Source: RUG14300 sp964561145 (GTDB taxonomy: Bacteria; Bacillota; Clostridia; Christensenellales; CAG-1252). Taken from it: a DNA stretch of 6,020 bases. The stretch lies in NCBI GenBank assembly GCA_964561145.1, contig CAZLNZ010000036.1, positions 1-6,020 of the forward strand, in the 5' to 3' direction. The position numbers and the translations under genes were made by a program. Shown here in pieces: positions 1 to 6,008 of this stretch (positions are counted from its first letter, which is position 1; every line of letters starts with the position of its first letter). The notes beneath the pieces were generated by a model. That model did not search any database and was not told where the DNA came from. It was given only the letters and a program-made list of their open reading frames with translations.

Positions 1-51
1 ATAGAAAACAATATTAAAAGTGTGCGACCGCTAACATCACCACTCCACCAG

Positions 52-82
52 AAAACAACAGTCTGTCGGCTGTTGTTTTTTT
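52..82 (+). terminator. Intrinsic terminator, plus strand
   Basis: A 10-bp perfect stem (52-61 with 70-79, AAAACAACAG / CTGTTGTTTT) closes on an 8-base loop, in which TC/GG can add two more pairs. The descending arm runs into seven T residues (76-82). This is a textbook rho-independent terminator for rightward transcription entering from beyond the left edge. On the minus strand the stem is followed by only four T residues, so termination that way would be weaker. The gene it serves is outside the window or too incomplete to identify. Confidence 0.8.
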
Positions 83-84
83 AT

Positions 85-485
85 TCACTGCAAAACTGTT
101 TAAGGGACTCGAACGAGAGCGTTTTTAGCGGATGAACGACGGCGAAGTTAAGCCATCATATTGTTTCGTATTATTGGCTTGACCTAGTCCCTTATTGCCC
201 ACCACGAATGATGTCAAATTTGTCTCAACGAAAAAGAGACGAATTCGGCATTTTTCTTGCCTTTTTTGAGGGTGATTTATACCTTTGAGGGGTGTTGAGA
301 GCCAAAAAAACCGACTTAGAGTGTCTCGAAACGGCAAGACTTTTGGTCTTTTGTAAAGACAAAAGACATACGATTTGAACTGACTATGTAGGATTTGAAT
401 ATAAAAAATGTCCGAGGTATTTCTCGGACAGCACATCTCATGGGTGACGATGAATACGTATTGCCGCACAACTTAACAATACGAC
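85..485. other. Hairpin-rich non-coding stretch, function unknown
   Basis: I see no convincing gene here. The stretch holds regularly spaced inverted repeats: 150-155 with 175-180 (6 bp); 217-226 with 236-245 (10 bp, one G-U that pairs only in a plus-strand RNA); 346-353 with 360-367 (8 bp perfect); 409-416 with 423-430 (8 bp perfect); and 457-463 with 477-483 (7 bp perfect). CTTGCC (256-261) could also pair at longer range with GGCAAG (333-338). A short imperfect direct repeat of the type CCTTT..GAGGG occurs at 260-274 and 282-294. By eye it is less AT-rich than 490-900. A minus-strand frame of 114 codons is open from a GTG at 469 down to 125, but it has no proper ribosome binding site, resembles no protein I know, and runs through the 403-430 terminator. 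It could be a structured RNA, an extended 3' region or an element remnant; the sequence alone does not decide. Confidence 0.4.
403..430 (-). terminator. Intrinsic terminator, minus strand
   Basis: Read on the minus strand, TGTCCGAG and CTCGGACA form a perfect 8-bp stem around a 6-base loop (430-409). It is followed at once by six T residues (408-403) and then an AT-rich tail. On the plus strand no T run follows, so the direction is leftward. It lies about 690 bases past the rng stop, with a nearer candidate at 991-1018. It may therefore be a backup for the operon or end a separate small leftward transcript. Confidence 0.7.
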
Positions 486-698
486 TGCGACTTCCTCCCT
501 TTTGGGCTATGATTAAACCAAGTCGTTAAACATCGCCACATCTAATAAACGGATGTACAATGTCATTATACAATACCGTTCAAAGTTTATCAACATCAAC
601 CATTTTAATACTAAAAAAGCAGAAAGGGAAAAGATTATAATATGAATAGATAATAAAAAAAGTAGAAGCATAATAAATATCGAAAGCGGGGTTGAAGA
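486..698. other. AT-rich intergenic stretch, nothing identified
   Basis: This stretch is very AT-rich, and from about 610 onward the plus strand is strongly purine-rich. I find no RNA gene, repeat or protein family. A TATAAT hexamer at 636-641 on the plus strand is the only -10-like site, and the expected -35 position upstream of it (613-618) is AAAAAG, so no promoter is called. A 30-codon plus-strand frame (553-645) starts with ATG but has no ribosome binding site. Confidence 0.4.
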
Positions 699-830
699 AT
701 GAAAGTAATTATGTTGAAAAAAAGCAAACAGAGAAAACACAATAGAAGTCATAAAGACAGGATTAAAGATTCACTACAGATAATATCAAGTAATGATATT
801 ATTCGGAGAGAATCAACTATTGACCAATAA
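699..830 (+). CDS. Hypothetical small basic protein (43 aa), doubtful
   Basis: ATG at 699 opens a 43-codon frame ending in TAA at 828-830. The peptide begins MKVIMLKKSKQRKHNRSHKD and is rich in Lys, Arg and His in its first half, with no signal peptide or membrane segment. GGGG lies about nine bases before the ATG and could act as a weak ribosome binding site; a TGA six bases upstream limits the frame. The plus strand is purine-rich here, as coding strands often are, while the neighbouring operon reads the other way. The next frame (831-1034) starts directly after the stop in the same phase, so the two could be halves of one broken gene. I do not recognise the family, and chance is a fair alternative. 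Confidence 0.25.
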   Translation: MKVIMLKKSKQRKHNRSHKDRIKDSLQIISSNDIIRRESTIDQ

Positions 831-1034
831 ATGCAAAACTTTGAAGGAAGAATAATAAATGTAAATATTTTTAACACGAAAGGCAAATACAACATCATTT
901 ACGCTGACACACAAAGCAATATAACAAGAGGAATAATTTGGACACGAAGTTTGGAGGTGTGGGCATGCACGCTCTCCAACAATAACAATGAAAAAAACGA
1001 ATCATCGCCTAGCGATAAATATATCCGCAGATAG
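831..1034 (+). CDS. Hypothetical protein (67 aa), doubtful; possibly downstream half of a broken ORF
   Basis: The ATG at 831 directly follows the TAA of the 43-codon frame 699-830 and is in phase with it. The 67-residue product begins MQNFEGRIINVNIFNTKGKY. Its N-terminal part is polar and beta-prone (about residues 6-30), and it ends in an Asn/Ser-rich tail. No domain is recognisable. It has no ribosome binding site of its own in the ten bases upstream, so translation would need reinitiation or readthrough of the single TAA. Its stop TAG (1032-1034) touches the terminator-like hairpin at 1034-1071, which fits a real rightward transcript ending here. It could also be random open sequence. Confidence 0.25.
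   Translation: MQNFEGRIINVNIFNTKGKYNIIYADTQSNITRGIIWTRSLEVWACTLSNNNNEKNESSPSDKYIRR
991..1018 (-). terminator. Probable terminator of the rng operon, minus strand
   Basis: On the minus strand TTATCGC pairs with GCGATGA (7 bp with one T-G wobble) around a TAG triloop (1018-1002). After TTCG come seven T residues (997-991). The wobble pair becomes an A-C mismatch on the plus strand, so the structure favours leftward RNA. It begins about 100 bases past the rng stop codon and is the first hairpin-plus-T-run met by transcripts of the four-gene operon. The four-base gap between stem and T run makes it less than ideal. Confidence 0.5.
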
Positions 1035-1071
1035 CCGTGCGTTATTACTCCGGACGGCCTTTTCGTTTTTT
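1034..1071 (+). terminator. Probable terminator, plus strand, facing the rng operon
   Basis: GCCGT (1034-1038) pairs with ACGGC (1054-1058). One G-G mismatch and two further pairs (1040-1041 with 1051-1052) lie above that, leaving a 9-base loop. The hairpin is followed by CTTTTCG and then six T residues (1066-1071). It starts at the last base of the 831-1034 stop codon. It would stop rightward transcripts before they run antisense into rng, and with the leftward terminator at 991-1018 it forms a convergent pair. The stem is only moderately strong. Confidence 0.5.
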
Positions 1072-1120
1072 GATAATTTGAATACATGAAAGCTCTTGTT
1101 CAAAGCGATGGAGATTGAAA

Positions 1121-2455
1121 TCAGATTTGTAGCTTATAAATAAAGCCTTTTTCTAGCAGTCTTTCATAGGTTAGCCTTATCTTAAGGGAATCTATCCTTC
1201 CAAATAAATTATTATCCTTAATTGCTGATAAAAATACATCGGTAATGTATACTGTTGCCTCTTTGATATTCGCTAAATTCTTTAATTCGCGTAAATTGCG
1301 ATAAAGCTCAAAAAAAGCTTTAAGACCATTATCTTGTCCTTCAACTAAAAAAAGTTTATCTTTTCTTTCTCCGCTTCTTTTTCTCGTCAACTCAACATGA
1401 CCTAAATGCGTGAAGCTTTTAAAAACTCTAACATTAAGTGAATTAACAGTAGCATCGCCAAGGGTTTCAAGTAAGGCACTTTGCTCGTTAAGGGATTCCA
1501 TTGAGATAAAATCGATTACTACCGCTCCTCCTATGTTTCTGAGTCTCAATTGCCTTGCAATTTCATTTGCAGCGGAAAGATTTGTTTGCATCCATGGTTT
1601 CTCGTTGAGTCTGCCTATAACACCCTCAGAATTGACGTCGATAACTGTAAAAGCTTCAGTGTAATCGAAAACAATCGATCCATTTTTGAAAGAAATCTTT
1701 TTATCGCTTATGCTGGTTATTTCTTTATCAAGAAACGCAAGCGAAAACAATTCCTCCTCATCGACAGATTGAATGTTAACAAAAGGGAATTCATCCACTA
1801 TCAACGATATTGTCTTTTCATCATTTGTAAAAAGCACTTCACAATCACTAATGACCTTCAACAACAGTTTATCCGACTCACTATCCCCATTTCTTAGCAG
1901 GGATGGCTTGTTAATTTGGTGTGCGTTCTCATTTATTTTCATCCACTCACCGATAGCACTTTCTGCGTCTCGAAGAATGGTATCTCTGTCCAATTCTTTG
2001 TAATACCCCTTAAGAGAAAACCTTCCCCCGTGTTGTACCGATAACTTGTTGAGACATTCGGCTAAAGCCTTATCCTCTAAGCGTAAATGTTTTTCACTAG
2101 TATCACAGGGAAAATATAAAACCGCACCTTTGCGTATACAAATATTAGTAGTTGCCTTATATTCCTTTTCGGCATATCTGTCCTGCTTGATTTGTACGAT
2201 AACGCTTGTCCCAACCTGAAGTTCGCAATTCTCTATCAGCACGCTTGTATCTAGTCCAATATCGGCAAAAACACCTCCCAAGGACCAAGCAATTCTTGTA
2301 ATCTTAGCATAATATATGTTATCTACCTCGGAGTGCATTGTATTTGTTGCAAATTCCCACGGCTTTCCTCTCCTTAAGTAAACACAACGACAGTCAAGGT
2401 TATTTTTGTGATAGATAACCGCCGATTCAAATTGAGATAAGTACTCCTCCGTCAT
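1121..2455 (-). CDS. rng: RNase E/G family protein (RNase G-like), divergent, lacking the zinc-link
   Basis: A 444-residue cytoplasmic protein, similar in length to RNase G. Members of the family are 5'-monophosphate-stimulated endoribonucleases for mRNA decay and rRNA processing. An S1-like RNA-binding region occupies about residues 40-105, including VDNIYYAKITRI and the family-typical TTNI. The catalytic core is well kept: IDVNS with D273, NLSAANEIARQLRLRNIGG at 292-310, and VIDF with D315. D273 and D315 match the Mg-binding aspartates of E. coli RNase E (D303, D346). ELTRKRSGE follows at 355-363. Two departures stand out. The CPxCxG zinc-link that normally follows TRKR is absent, with no cysteine after residue 205. 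The 5'-sensor Arg-Thr region reads GGRFSLKG (143-150), with Phe where Thr is expected. The start overlaps the DUF2344 stop by ATGA. A GAGGAG lies 14 bases before the start, too far for a normal site, so translational coupling is likely. rplU, its usual downstream neighbour, is missing. Family assignment is firm; cleavage activity is inferred. Confidence 0.9.
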   Translation of the reverse strand: MTEEYLSQFESAVIYHKNNLDCRCVYLRRGKPWEFATNTMHSEVDNIYYAKITRIAWSLGGVFADIGLDTSVLIENCELQVGTSVIVQIKQDRYAEKEYKATTNICIRKGAVLYFPCDTSEKHLRLEDKALAECLNKLSVQHGGRFSLKGYYKELDRDTILRDAESAIGEWMKINENAHQINKPSLLRNGDSESDKLLLKVISDCEVLFTNDEKTISLIVDEFPFVNIQSVDEEELFSLAFLDKEITSISDKKISFKNGSIVFDYTEAFTVIDVNSEGVIGRLNEKPWMQTNLSAANEIARQLRLRNIGGAVVIDFISMESLNEQSALLETLGDATVNSLNVRVFKSFTHLGHVELTRKRSGERKDKLFLVEGQDNGLKAFFELYRNLRELKNLANIKEATVYITDVFLSAIKDNNLFGRIDSLKIRLTYERLLEKGFIYKLQI

Positions 2456-3117
2456 ACGTTCTTAGAAAGCTCCTCTAGATATTCATCCGCATTTTGAAGT
2501 ACTCCATGGTTACGTACATATTGGGTATATCTCCAAATCTCCGCAGGATTGGTTTTAACATCATATGCCATAGAAAATGACTTGGATAATACGTCCGCAC
2601 GAATTGTGTTTGCTGCAACACATACATTGATTGAATCTGGAAATGCTTTTATAGCAAAAAGTTCAGGGATAATATCCTTTTGCCTATCAGGCTCCTTTCT
2701 TGTGGGATACGGAAGTACCAAGGATTTTTTGTTAATAATATCATTAAGCTCGTCAATTTTTTCATCGTCGGGAAATGCTCGTAAACTATAGTCAACGCAT
2801 ACAACACTCCCCGCCAAATTGGGATTCTTTTTGGTTTCAAAGGCACATATTCCTTCCAAACCTTTAACACAAGAACCATTATAAGCAACCAAAAGTTCAT
2901 CGGGATGTGCATCACAATCTATTGTAACATACTCGCAGGAGGAACTAATTCCTACAGGAAGTGGTATCCCTAGTTTTGTAAGCATATGAGGATTGAAACC
3001 AGAAGAGAATTTGACGTCAATCCCGGCACGTCTAAATGTCCTATTCATATGTCGAAGTACATCGATATGAGAAAGAAATACTGCACTATCTCTTTTATAA
3101 TATTTCAATGTGATCAT
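2452..3117 (-). CDS. DUF2344 / TIGR03936 family protein, radical SAM partner
   Basis: A 221-residue soluble protein without signal peptide or membrane segments. It matches the DUF2344 family (TIGR03936, radical SAM-linked protein) by its N-terminal signature: LSHIDVLRHMNRTFRRAG (residues 15-32), SSGFNPH (38-44), then PLPVG (52-56) and EY (62-63). The C-terminal half is weakly conserved, as is usual for the family. In many bacteria this domain is fused to the C-terminus of the TIGR03960 radical SAM protein. Here it is a separate gene whose ATG overlaps the radical SAM stop by four bases (ATGA), with GGGGTG just upstream as ribosome binding site. The rng start in turn overlaps its own stop. Its biochemical role is unknown; acting with the radical SAM enzyme, perhaps on RNA or ribosomes given the rng/rplU neighbourhood, is inference from context. 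Family assignment is confident. Confidence 0.9.
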   Translation of the reverse strand: MITLKYYKRDSAVFLSHIDVLRHMNRTFRRAGIDVKFSSGFNPHMLTKLGIPLPVGISSSCEYVTIDCDAHPDELLVAYNGSCVKGLEGICAFETKKNPNLAGSVVCVDYSLRAFPDDEKIDELNDIINKKSLVLPYPTRKEPDRQKDIIPELFAIKAFPDSINVCVAANTIRADVLSKSFSMAYDVKTNPAEIWRYTQYVRNHGVLQNADEYLEELSKNV

Positions 3118-4889
3118 TCTTCACCCCACTCGTTGCATTTACAATAACGTTTTTCACCACAGCCTTGACAGCCCTTGTTACAATTGGGCGTACTTATAGC
3201 TTGATCTGAAAGCTCTTTTTCTCTCAATAAATACTTATCGGTAACCCCACAATCGATAAATGACCAAGGGAGTGAAGAATTAACATTTCTTCCACCGGTA
3301 TATTTACGAGGATTAATTCCGCAATCGGCAAATGCTTGCATCCAAATATCATATTTAAAATACTCGGTCCATCCATCCATCTTGGCACCCAATTGATAAG
3401 CTCGTTCTATTGCCTTTGCAAGCTTTCTATCACCTCTAGCAAAAACACCCTCAATTTGGCTTGTTGTATTGTCATGATAATGAAAGCTTACACACTTAAC
3501 CTTTTTAAGCTCTGTTCTTAAATAAACTTGTTTTTCAAGCATTTCTTCCGGAGTAAGCTGGGTCGCCCATTGGAAGGGAGTAAAAGGTTTTGGTACGAAT
3601 ACCGCACAGCTAACAGAAATACTAGGAGCACCTTTACCATTATGCACTTCTCGATACACCCTTTTAATTTGTCGACATATTTCGACAATGCCGTCCAAAT
3701 CTTCTTGCTTTTCCGTCGGAAGACCTATCATAAAGTATAGTTTCACACTTTGATATCCTCCCTCAAATGCCATTCTCACCGATCTGATAATATCTTCATC
3801 GGTTATATTCTTATTGATAACGTCTCTAAGCCTTTGAGTTCCCGCTTCCGGTGCAAAAGTCAAGGAACTCTTTCTGGTTTCGGAGAAAAGTTCAGACTTG
3901 AATGTATCTAAACGCATTGATGGGAGGGCGAAATGAACATGATACCGATCGGCACATGGTTTAAGTCCCTCTAAAAGAGGATATATGCCCTTGTAATCGC
4001 CTGTAGAGAGACTACCTAAAGATATTTCATCAAAGCCGGTTTGTCTTACAGTTTCCTCGCAAAGGCCAAGAATAGTATTTACACTTCTATACCTTATAGG
4101 TCTATACCAAAAACCTGCTTGACAAAAACGACAACCGTTTGCACATCCTCTGTAGAGCTCGATCATTGTTCTATCATGAACTGCTTCTATCGAAGGAATT
4201 ATTTGCTTGGTGGGATAGTAACATTTGTCGAAATTCGTAACAATCGCCTTTTTTACTTTTTTTCTTCTTCCGGGATAGTTGAAACGAGGAACGTACATTC
4301 CTTCGATTCTTTGAGCTTCTATTAAAAACTGACGCTTGTTAAAGCCCTTCTTCTTATGCTTTTCATAAAGTTTGGCAAGAGCGGGCAAGCTTTCTTCTCC
4401 TTCACCGACACTTATGATATCAAAAAATTCCGCGAATGGTTCGGGATTTACAGAGCAAGGACCACCAGCTATCATAATGGGATATTCATCACCTCTATCT
4501 TTTGCCCAAAATGGAATGTCCGCAAGATCAAACATGTACAATATATTGCTATAGAGCAACTCGTATTGTACGGAAAAGCCAACGATATCCATATTTTTTA
4601 AAGGAGTTGCGGTTTCTAAGGTAAAAAGAGGATAATGATTTTCTTTTAGTAGCTTTGCAAAATCCTCTGCAGGAGCAAAGCATCTTTCACATTCAACACC
4701 GTCAGTGTCATTTAGGACATGGTACAGGATTTTCAATCCGGTGTTACTCATGCCAACTTCGTACATGTCGGGCATACACATGCAAAAACGAACGCCGTTG
4801 CCCATTATCGAGGGTTGATTATATTCTCCACCGACATATCTAGCCGGTTTTTCTGCCTGTAGTAAAATATTTTTTAAAGTATCATCCAT
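3114..4889 (-). CDS. TIGR03960-family radical SAM protein with N-terminal B12-binding-like region
   Basis: A 591-residue cytoplasmic iron-sulfur protein. Residues about 100-165 look like the cobalamin-binding-like fold common ahead of such cores, with GGPCSVNPEPFAEFFD (142-157) and VGEGEE (161-166); no DxHxxG cobalamin-ligating motif is apparent, so cofactor binding is uncertain. The radical SAM core begins at IELYRGCANGCRFC (243-256), where C249, C253 and C256 form the CxxxCxxC [4Fe-4S] site that would bind S-adenosylmethionine. SSLTFAPEAGTQRLR (341-355) and VKLYFMIGLPTE (382-393) are further core strands. A C-terminal cysteine cluster (C570, C574, C577, plus C583 and C585) may hold another metal centre; the first three fit the family, the last two look like extras. 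The family is often fused to DUF2344, which is the next gene here, overlapping by ATGA. It starts two bases after the ROK kinase stop, with AAGGA inside the kinase end as ribosome binding site. Substrate and product are unknown. Confidence 0.92.
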   Translation of the reverse strand: MDDTLKNILLQAEKPARYVGGEYNQPSIMGNGVRFCMCMPDMYEVGMSNTGLKILYHVLNDTDGVECERCFAPAEDFAKLLKENHYPLFTLETATPLKNMDIVGFSVQYELLYSNILYMFDLADIPFWAKDRGDEYPIMIAGGPCSVNPEPFAEFFDIISVGEGEESLPALAKLYEKHKKKGFNKRQFLIEAQRIEGMYVPRFNYPGRRKKVKKAIVTNFDKCYYPTKQIIPSIEAVHDRTMIELYRGCANGCRFCQAGFWYRPIRYRSVNTILGLCEETVRQTGFDEISLGSLSTGDYKGIYPLLEGLKPCADRYHVHFALPSMRLDTFKSELFSETRKSSLTFAPEAGTQRLRDVINKNITDEDIIRSVRMAFEGGYQSVKLYFMIGLPTEKQEDLDGIVEICRQIKRVYREVHNGKGAPSISVSCAVFVPKPFTPFQWATQLTPEEMLEKQVYLRTELKKVKCVSFHYHDNTTSQIEGVFARGDRKLAKAIERAYQLGAKMDGWTEYFKYDIWMQAFADCGINPRKYTGGRNVNSSLPWSFIDCGVTDKYLLREKELSDQAISTPNCNKGCQGCGEKRYCKCNEWGEE

Positions 4890-4891
4890 AT

Positions 4892-5824
4892 TTATCCTTG
4901 CTTTGCGAGTGCGGCGGCTCCGATTATACCTGCATCGTTCAAGAAAGTTGCGGCTGAAATCGAGATGTGCGGATTATTGGATCCGCCATAAGCCTCTGCA
5001 TTAACCAAATTTTCTATCGGAGAAATTATACGTTTTTGTGCTGAAATTCCACCTCCGATAATTATCTTTTCCGGCCTAAAAATATTTGCATAGTTGACAA
5101 GACCAACAACGATATCTTGAATGTACTCGTCAAGAATAATACCTGCTTGTTTGTCTCCCGCTATTTCGCCCTCAAAAATGGCGAAGCCGGTTAAGCCGTC
5201 ACGCTCGACAATTTTTGCTGTCATGCACTCAGGATTATCTTTGATCATAGATTCAGTTCGTTTCAAAAGAGAAGTGGTTGCGGCATAAACCTCCCAACAA
5301 TCTTTTCGTCCGCATCCGCATTGAATGCCATGATCTTTAATTCTAATGTGACCGCCTTCTGTCCCTGCAGAACGATTTCCGAGAAGAATCTTTCCGTTGA
5401 CAATAAATGCTGTGCCGACGCCAGTGCCTAAAGTTACCAACATCACATCCTTTAACCCTTTGGCGGCTCCGAACTCATATTCGCCCAACAATGCACAATT
5501 AGCATCATTTGCGGCAAAACACTTTTTACCGGTAAGTCTCTCTAGTTCCTCAACATAAGGAACACCGTACCAATTAAGATTCGCAGCAAAAGTTACAACC
5601 CCGTTATGGACAGTACCGGGCACACCTGTTCCGATTCCTGTAATATTATCAAATGAAGTTTCTCCGAGCTTTGCCGTGTCAAAGCAAAGGTTAGCTATCT
5701 CACTAATAGTTACTTTAGAGTCGCCAAGGTGCGTGGGAATACTTTTCTTTGCCAATATTTTACCATTATCATCAACAAGACCGCATTTGATCGACATTCC
5801 GCCAATATCTATTCCTAAATACAT
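4892..5824 (-). CDS. ROK-family sugar kinase (glucokinase-like)
   Basis: A 310-residue cytoplasmic ATP-dependent sugar kinase, the usual ROK kinase length, with no N-terminal helix-turn-helix, so an enzyme and not a ROK repressor. The phosphate-1 loop is DIGGMSIKCGL (residues 6-16), with Met at position 10 where Thr is more common. AANDAN (104-109) carries the catalytic base D107. GTGVG (133-137) is the second phosphate loop. EGGH (156-159) supplies sugar-binding E156 and H159. H159 with C169, C171 and C176 of CGCGRKDC forms the ROK zinc site. GGGIS (257-261) and NDAGIIGAA (296-304) belong to the C-terminal ATP domain. All key residues are present, so it should be active. Glucose is the likeliest substrate, but N-acetylmannosamine, fructose or allose cannot be excluded. 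The start is fixed by AGGAG six bases upstream, and a promoter lies at 5876-5905. It is the first gene of the operon, an unusual partner for the radical SAM/DUF2344/rng set. Confidence 0.93.
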   Translation of the reverse strand: MYLGIDIGGMSIKCGLVDDNGKILAKKSIPTHLGDSKVTISEIANLCFDTAKLGETSFDNITGIGTGVPGTVHNGVVTFAANLNWYGVPYVEELERLTGKKCFAANDANCALLGEYEFGAAKGLKDVMLVTLGTGVGTAFIVNGKILLGNRSAGTEGGHIRIKDHGIQCGCGRKDCWEVYAATTSLLKRTESMIKDNPECMTAKIVERDGLTGFAIFEGEIAGDKQAGIILDEYIQDIVVGLVNYANIFRPEKIIIGGGISAQKRIISPIENLVNAEAYGGSNNPHISISAATFLNDAGIIGAAALAKQG

Positions 5825-5830
5825 ACGCTG

Positions 5831-5836
5831 CTCCTA
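5831..5836 (-). promoter_or_regulatory. Ribosome binding site of the ROK kinase
   Basis: Minus-strand TAGGAG lies six bases before the ATG at 5824-5822. It is the strongest ribosome binding site in the window and fixes the kinase start. Confidence 0.8.
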
Positions 5837-5875
5837 TTACATGTAGTTATACCATATCACACGGCATACATCTAT

Positions 5876-5905
5876 ATTTTAACACAAGCAACCGCTGTTT
5901 GTAAA
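5876..5905 (-). promoter_or_regulatory. Sigma-A type promoter of the four-gene operon
   Basis: On the minus strand a -35 box TTTACA (5905-5900; consensus TTGACA, 5 of 6) is followed after 18 bases by a -10 box TAAAAT (5881-5876; consensus TATAAT, 5 of 6). Transcription would begin near 5869, giving a leader of about 45 bases before the kinase ATG. A second, weaker candidate is the extended -10 TGGTATAAC (5854-5846), which would leave only about a dozen leader bases. The leader has no room for a riboswitch. An 8-bp palindrome TACATGTA (5838-5845) lies between the promoter and the ribosome binding site, and a regulatory role for it is only a guess. Confidence 0.6.
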
Positions 5906-5987
5906 TAATAACCTTAACGTTTTATTCTTGATTTCATATATACAAATCGTGAAAAAGATTGATTCCATTGTTGTTAACCTCTAACTA

Positions 5988-6008
5988 TTTTGACATTTTT
6001 TGTCGAAA
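5988..6008. repeat. Short inverted repeat upstream of the operon promoter
   Basis: TTTTGACA and TGTCGAAA form an 8-bp inverted repeat (one T-G pair) around five T residues, about 85 bases upstream of the -35 box. No T run follows on either strand, so it is not a good terminator. It could be an operator or an upstream gene's 3' structure. It sits at the window edge, and the rest of its context is not visible. Confidence 0.3.

Noticed and set aside
20..30. GTGCG resembling a group II intron 5' end
   Set aside because: No domain V hairpin or reverse transcriptase is present in the window, so the match is too short to mean anything.
21..50. Possible tRNA 3' end (CCACTCCACCA directly before a terminator)
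   Set aside because: The CCA end and following terminator look right, but the expected T-arm is absent: there is no TTCRA loop, and positions 23-27 do not pair with 35-39.
108..120. GTTCGAGTC on the minus strand resembling a tRNA T-loop
   Set aside because: The flanking bases do not form a T-stem, and no acceptor or anticodon arms can be drawn around it.
1..135. Frame open from the left edge (possible 3' end of a gene)
   Set aside because: More than one frame is open, and the frame to 135 passes through the strong terminator at 52-82, so a coding end is not supported.
125..469. 114-codon minus-strand frame starting with GTG
   Set aside because: It has no ribosome binding site at proper spacing, no recognisable domain and odd composition, and it runs through a strong leftward terminator at 403-430.
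513..752. 79-codon hydrophobic minus-strand frame, resembling a small membrane toxin
   Set aside because: The hydrophobicity follows from reading the T-rich complement of a purine-rich strand. No ribosome binding site precedes the first or the internal ATG codons.
899..1087. 62-codon minus-strand frame just after rng
   Set aside because: It lacks a ribosome binding site and covers both convergent terminator hairpins, so it is not a likely gene.
988..1089. 33-codon plus-strand frame starting MKKTNHRLAI
   Set aside because: It has no ribosome binding site close to the ATG and contains the terminator hairpin and T run of 1034-1071.
5879..5968. 29-codon minus-strand frame upstream of the ROK kinase
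   Set aside because: It covers the -35 and -10 boxes of the operon promoter, and its ATG has only a poorly spaced AGAGG.
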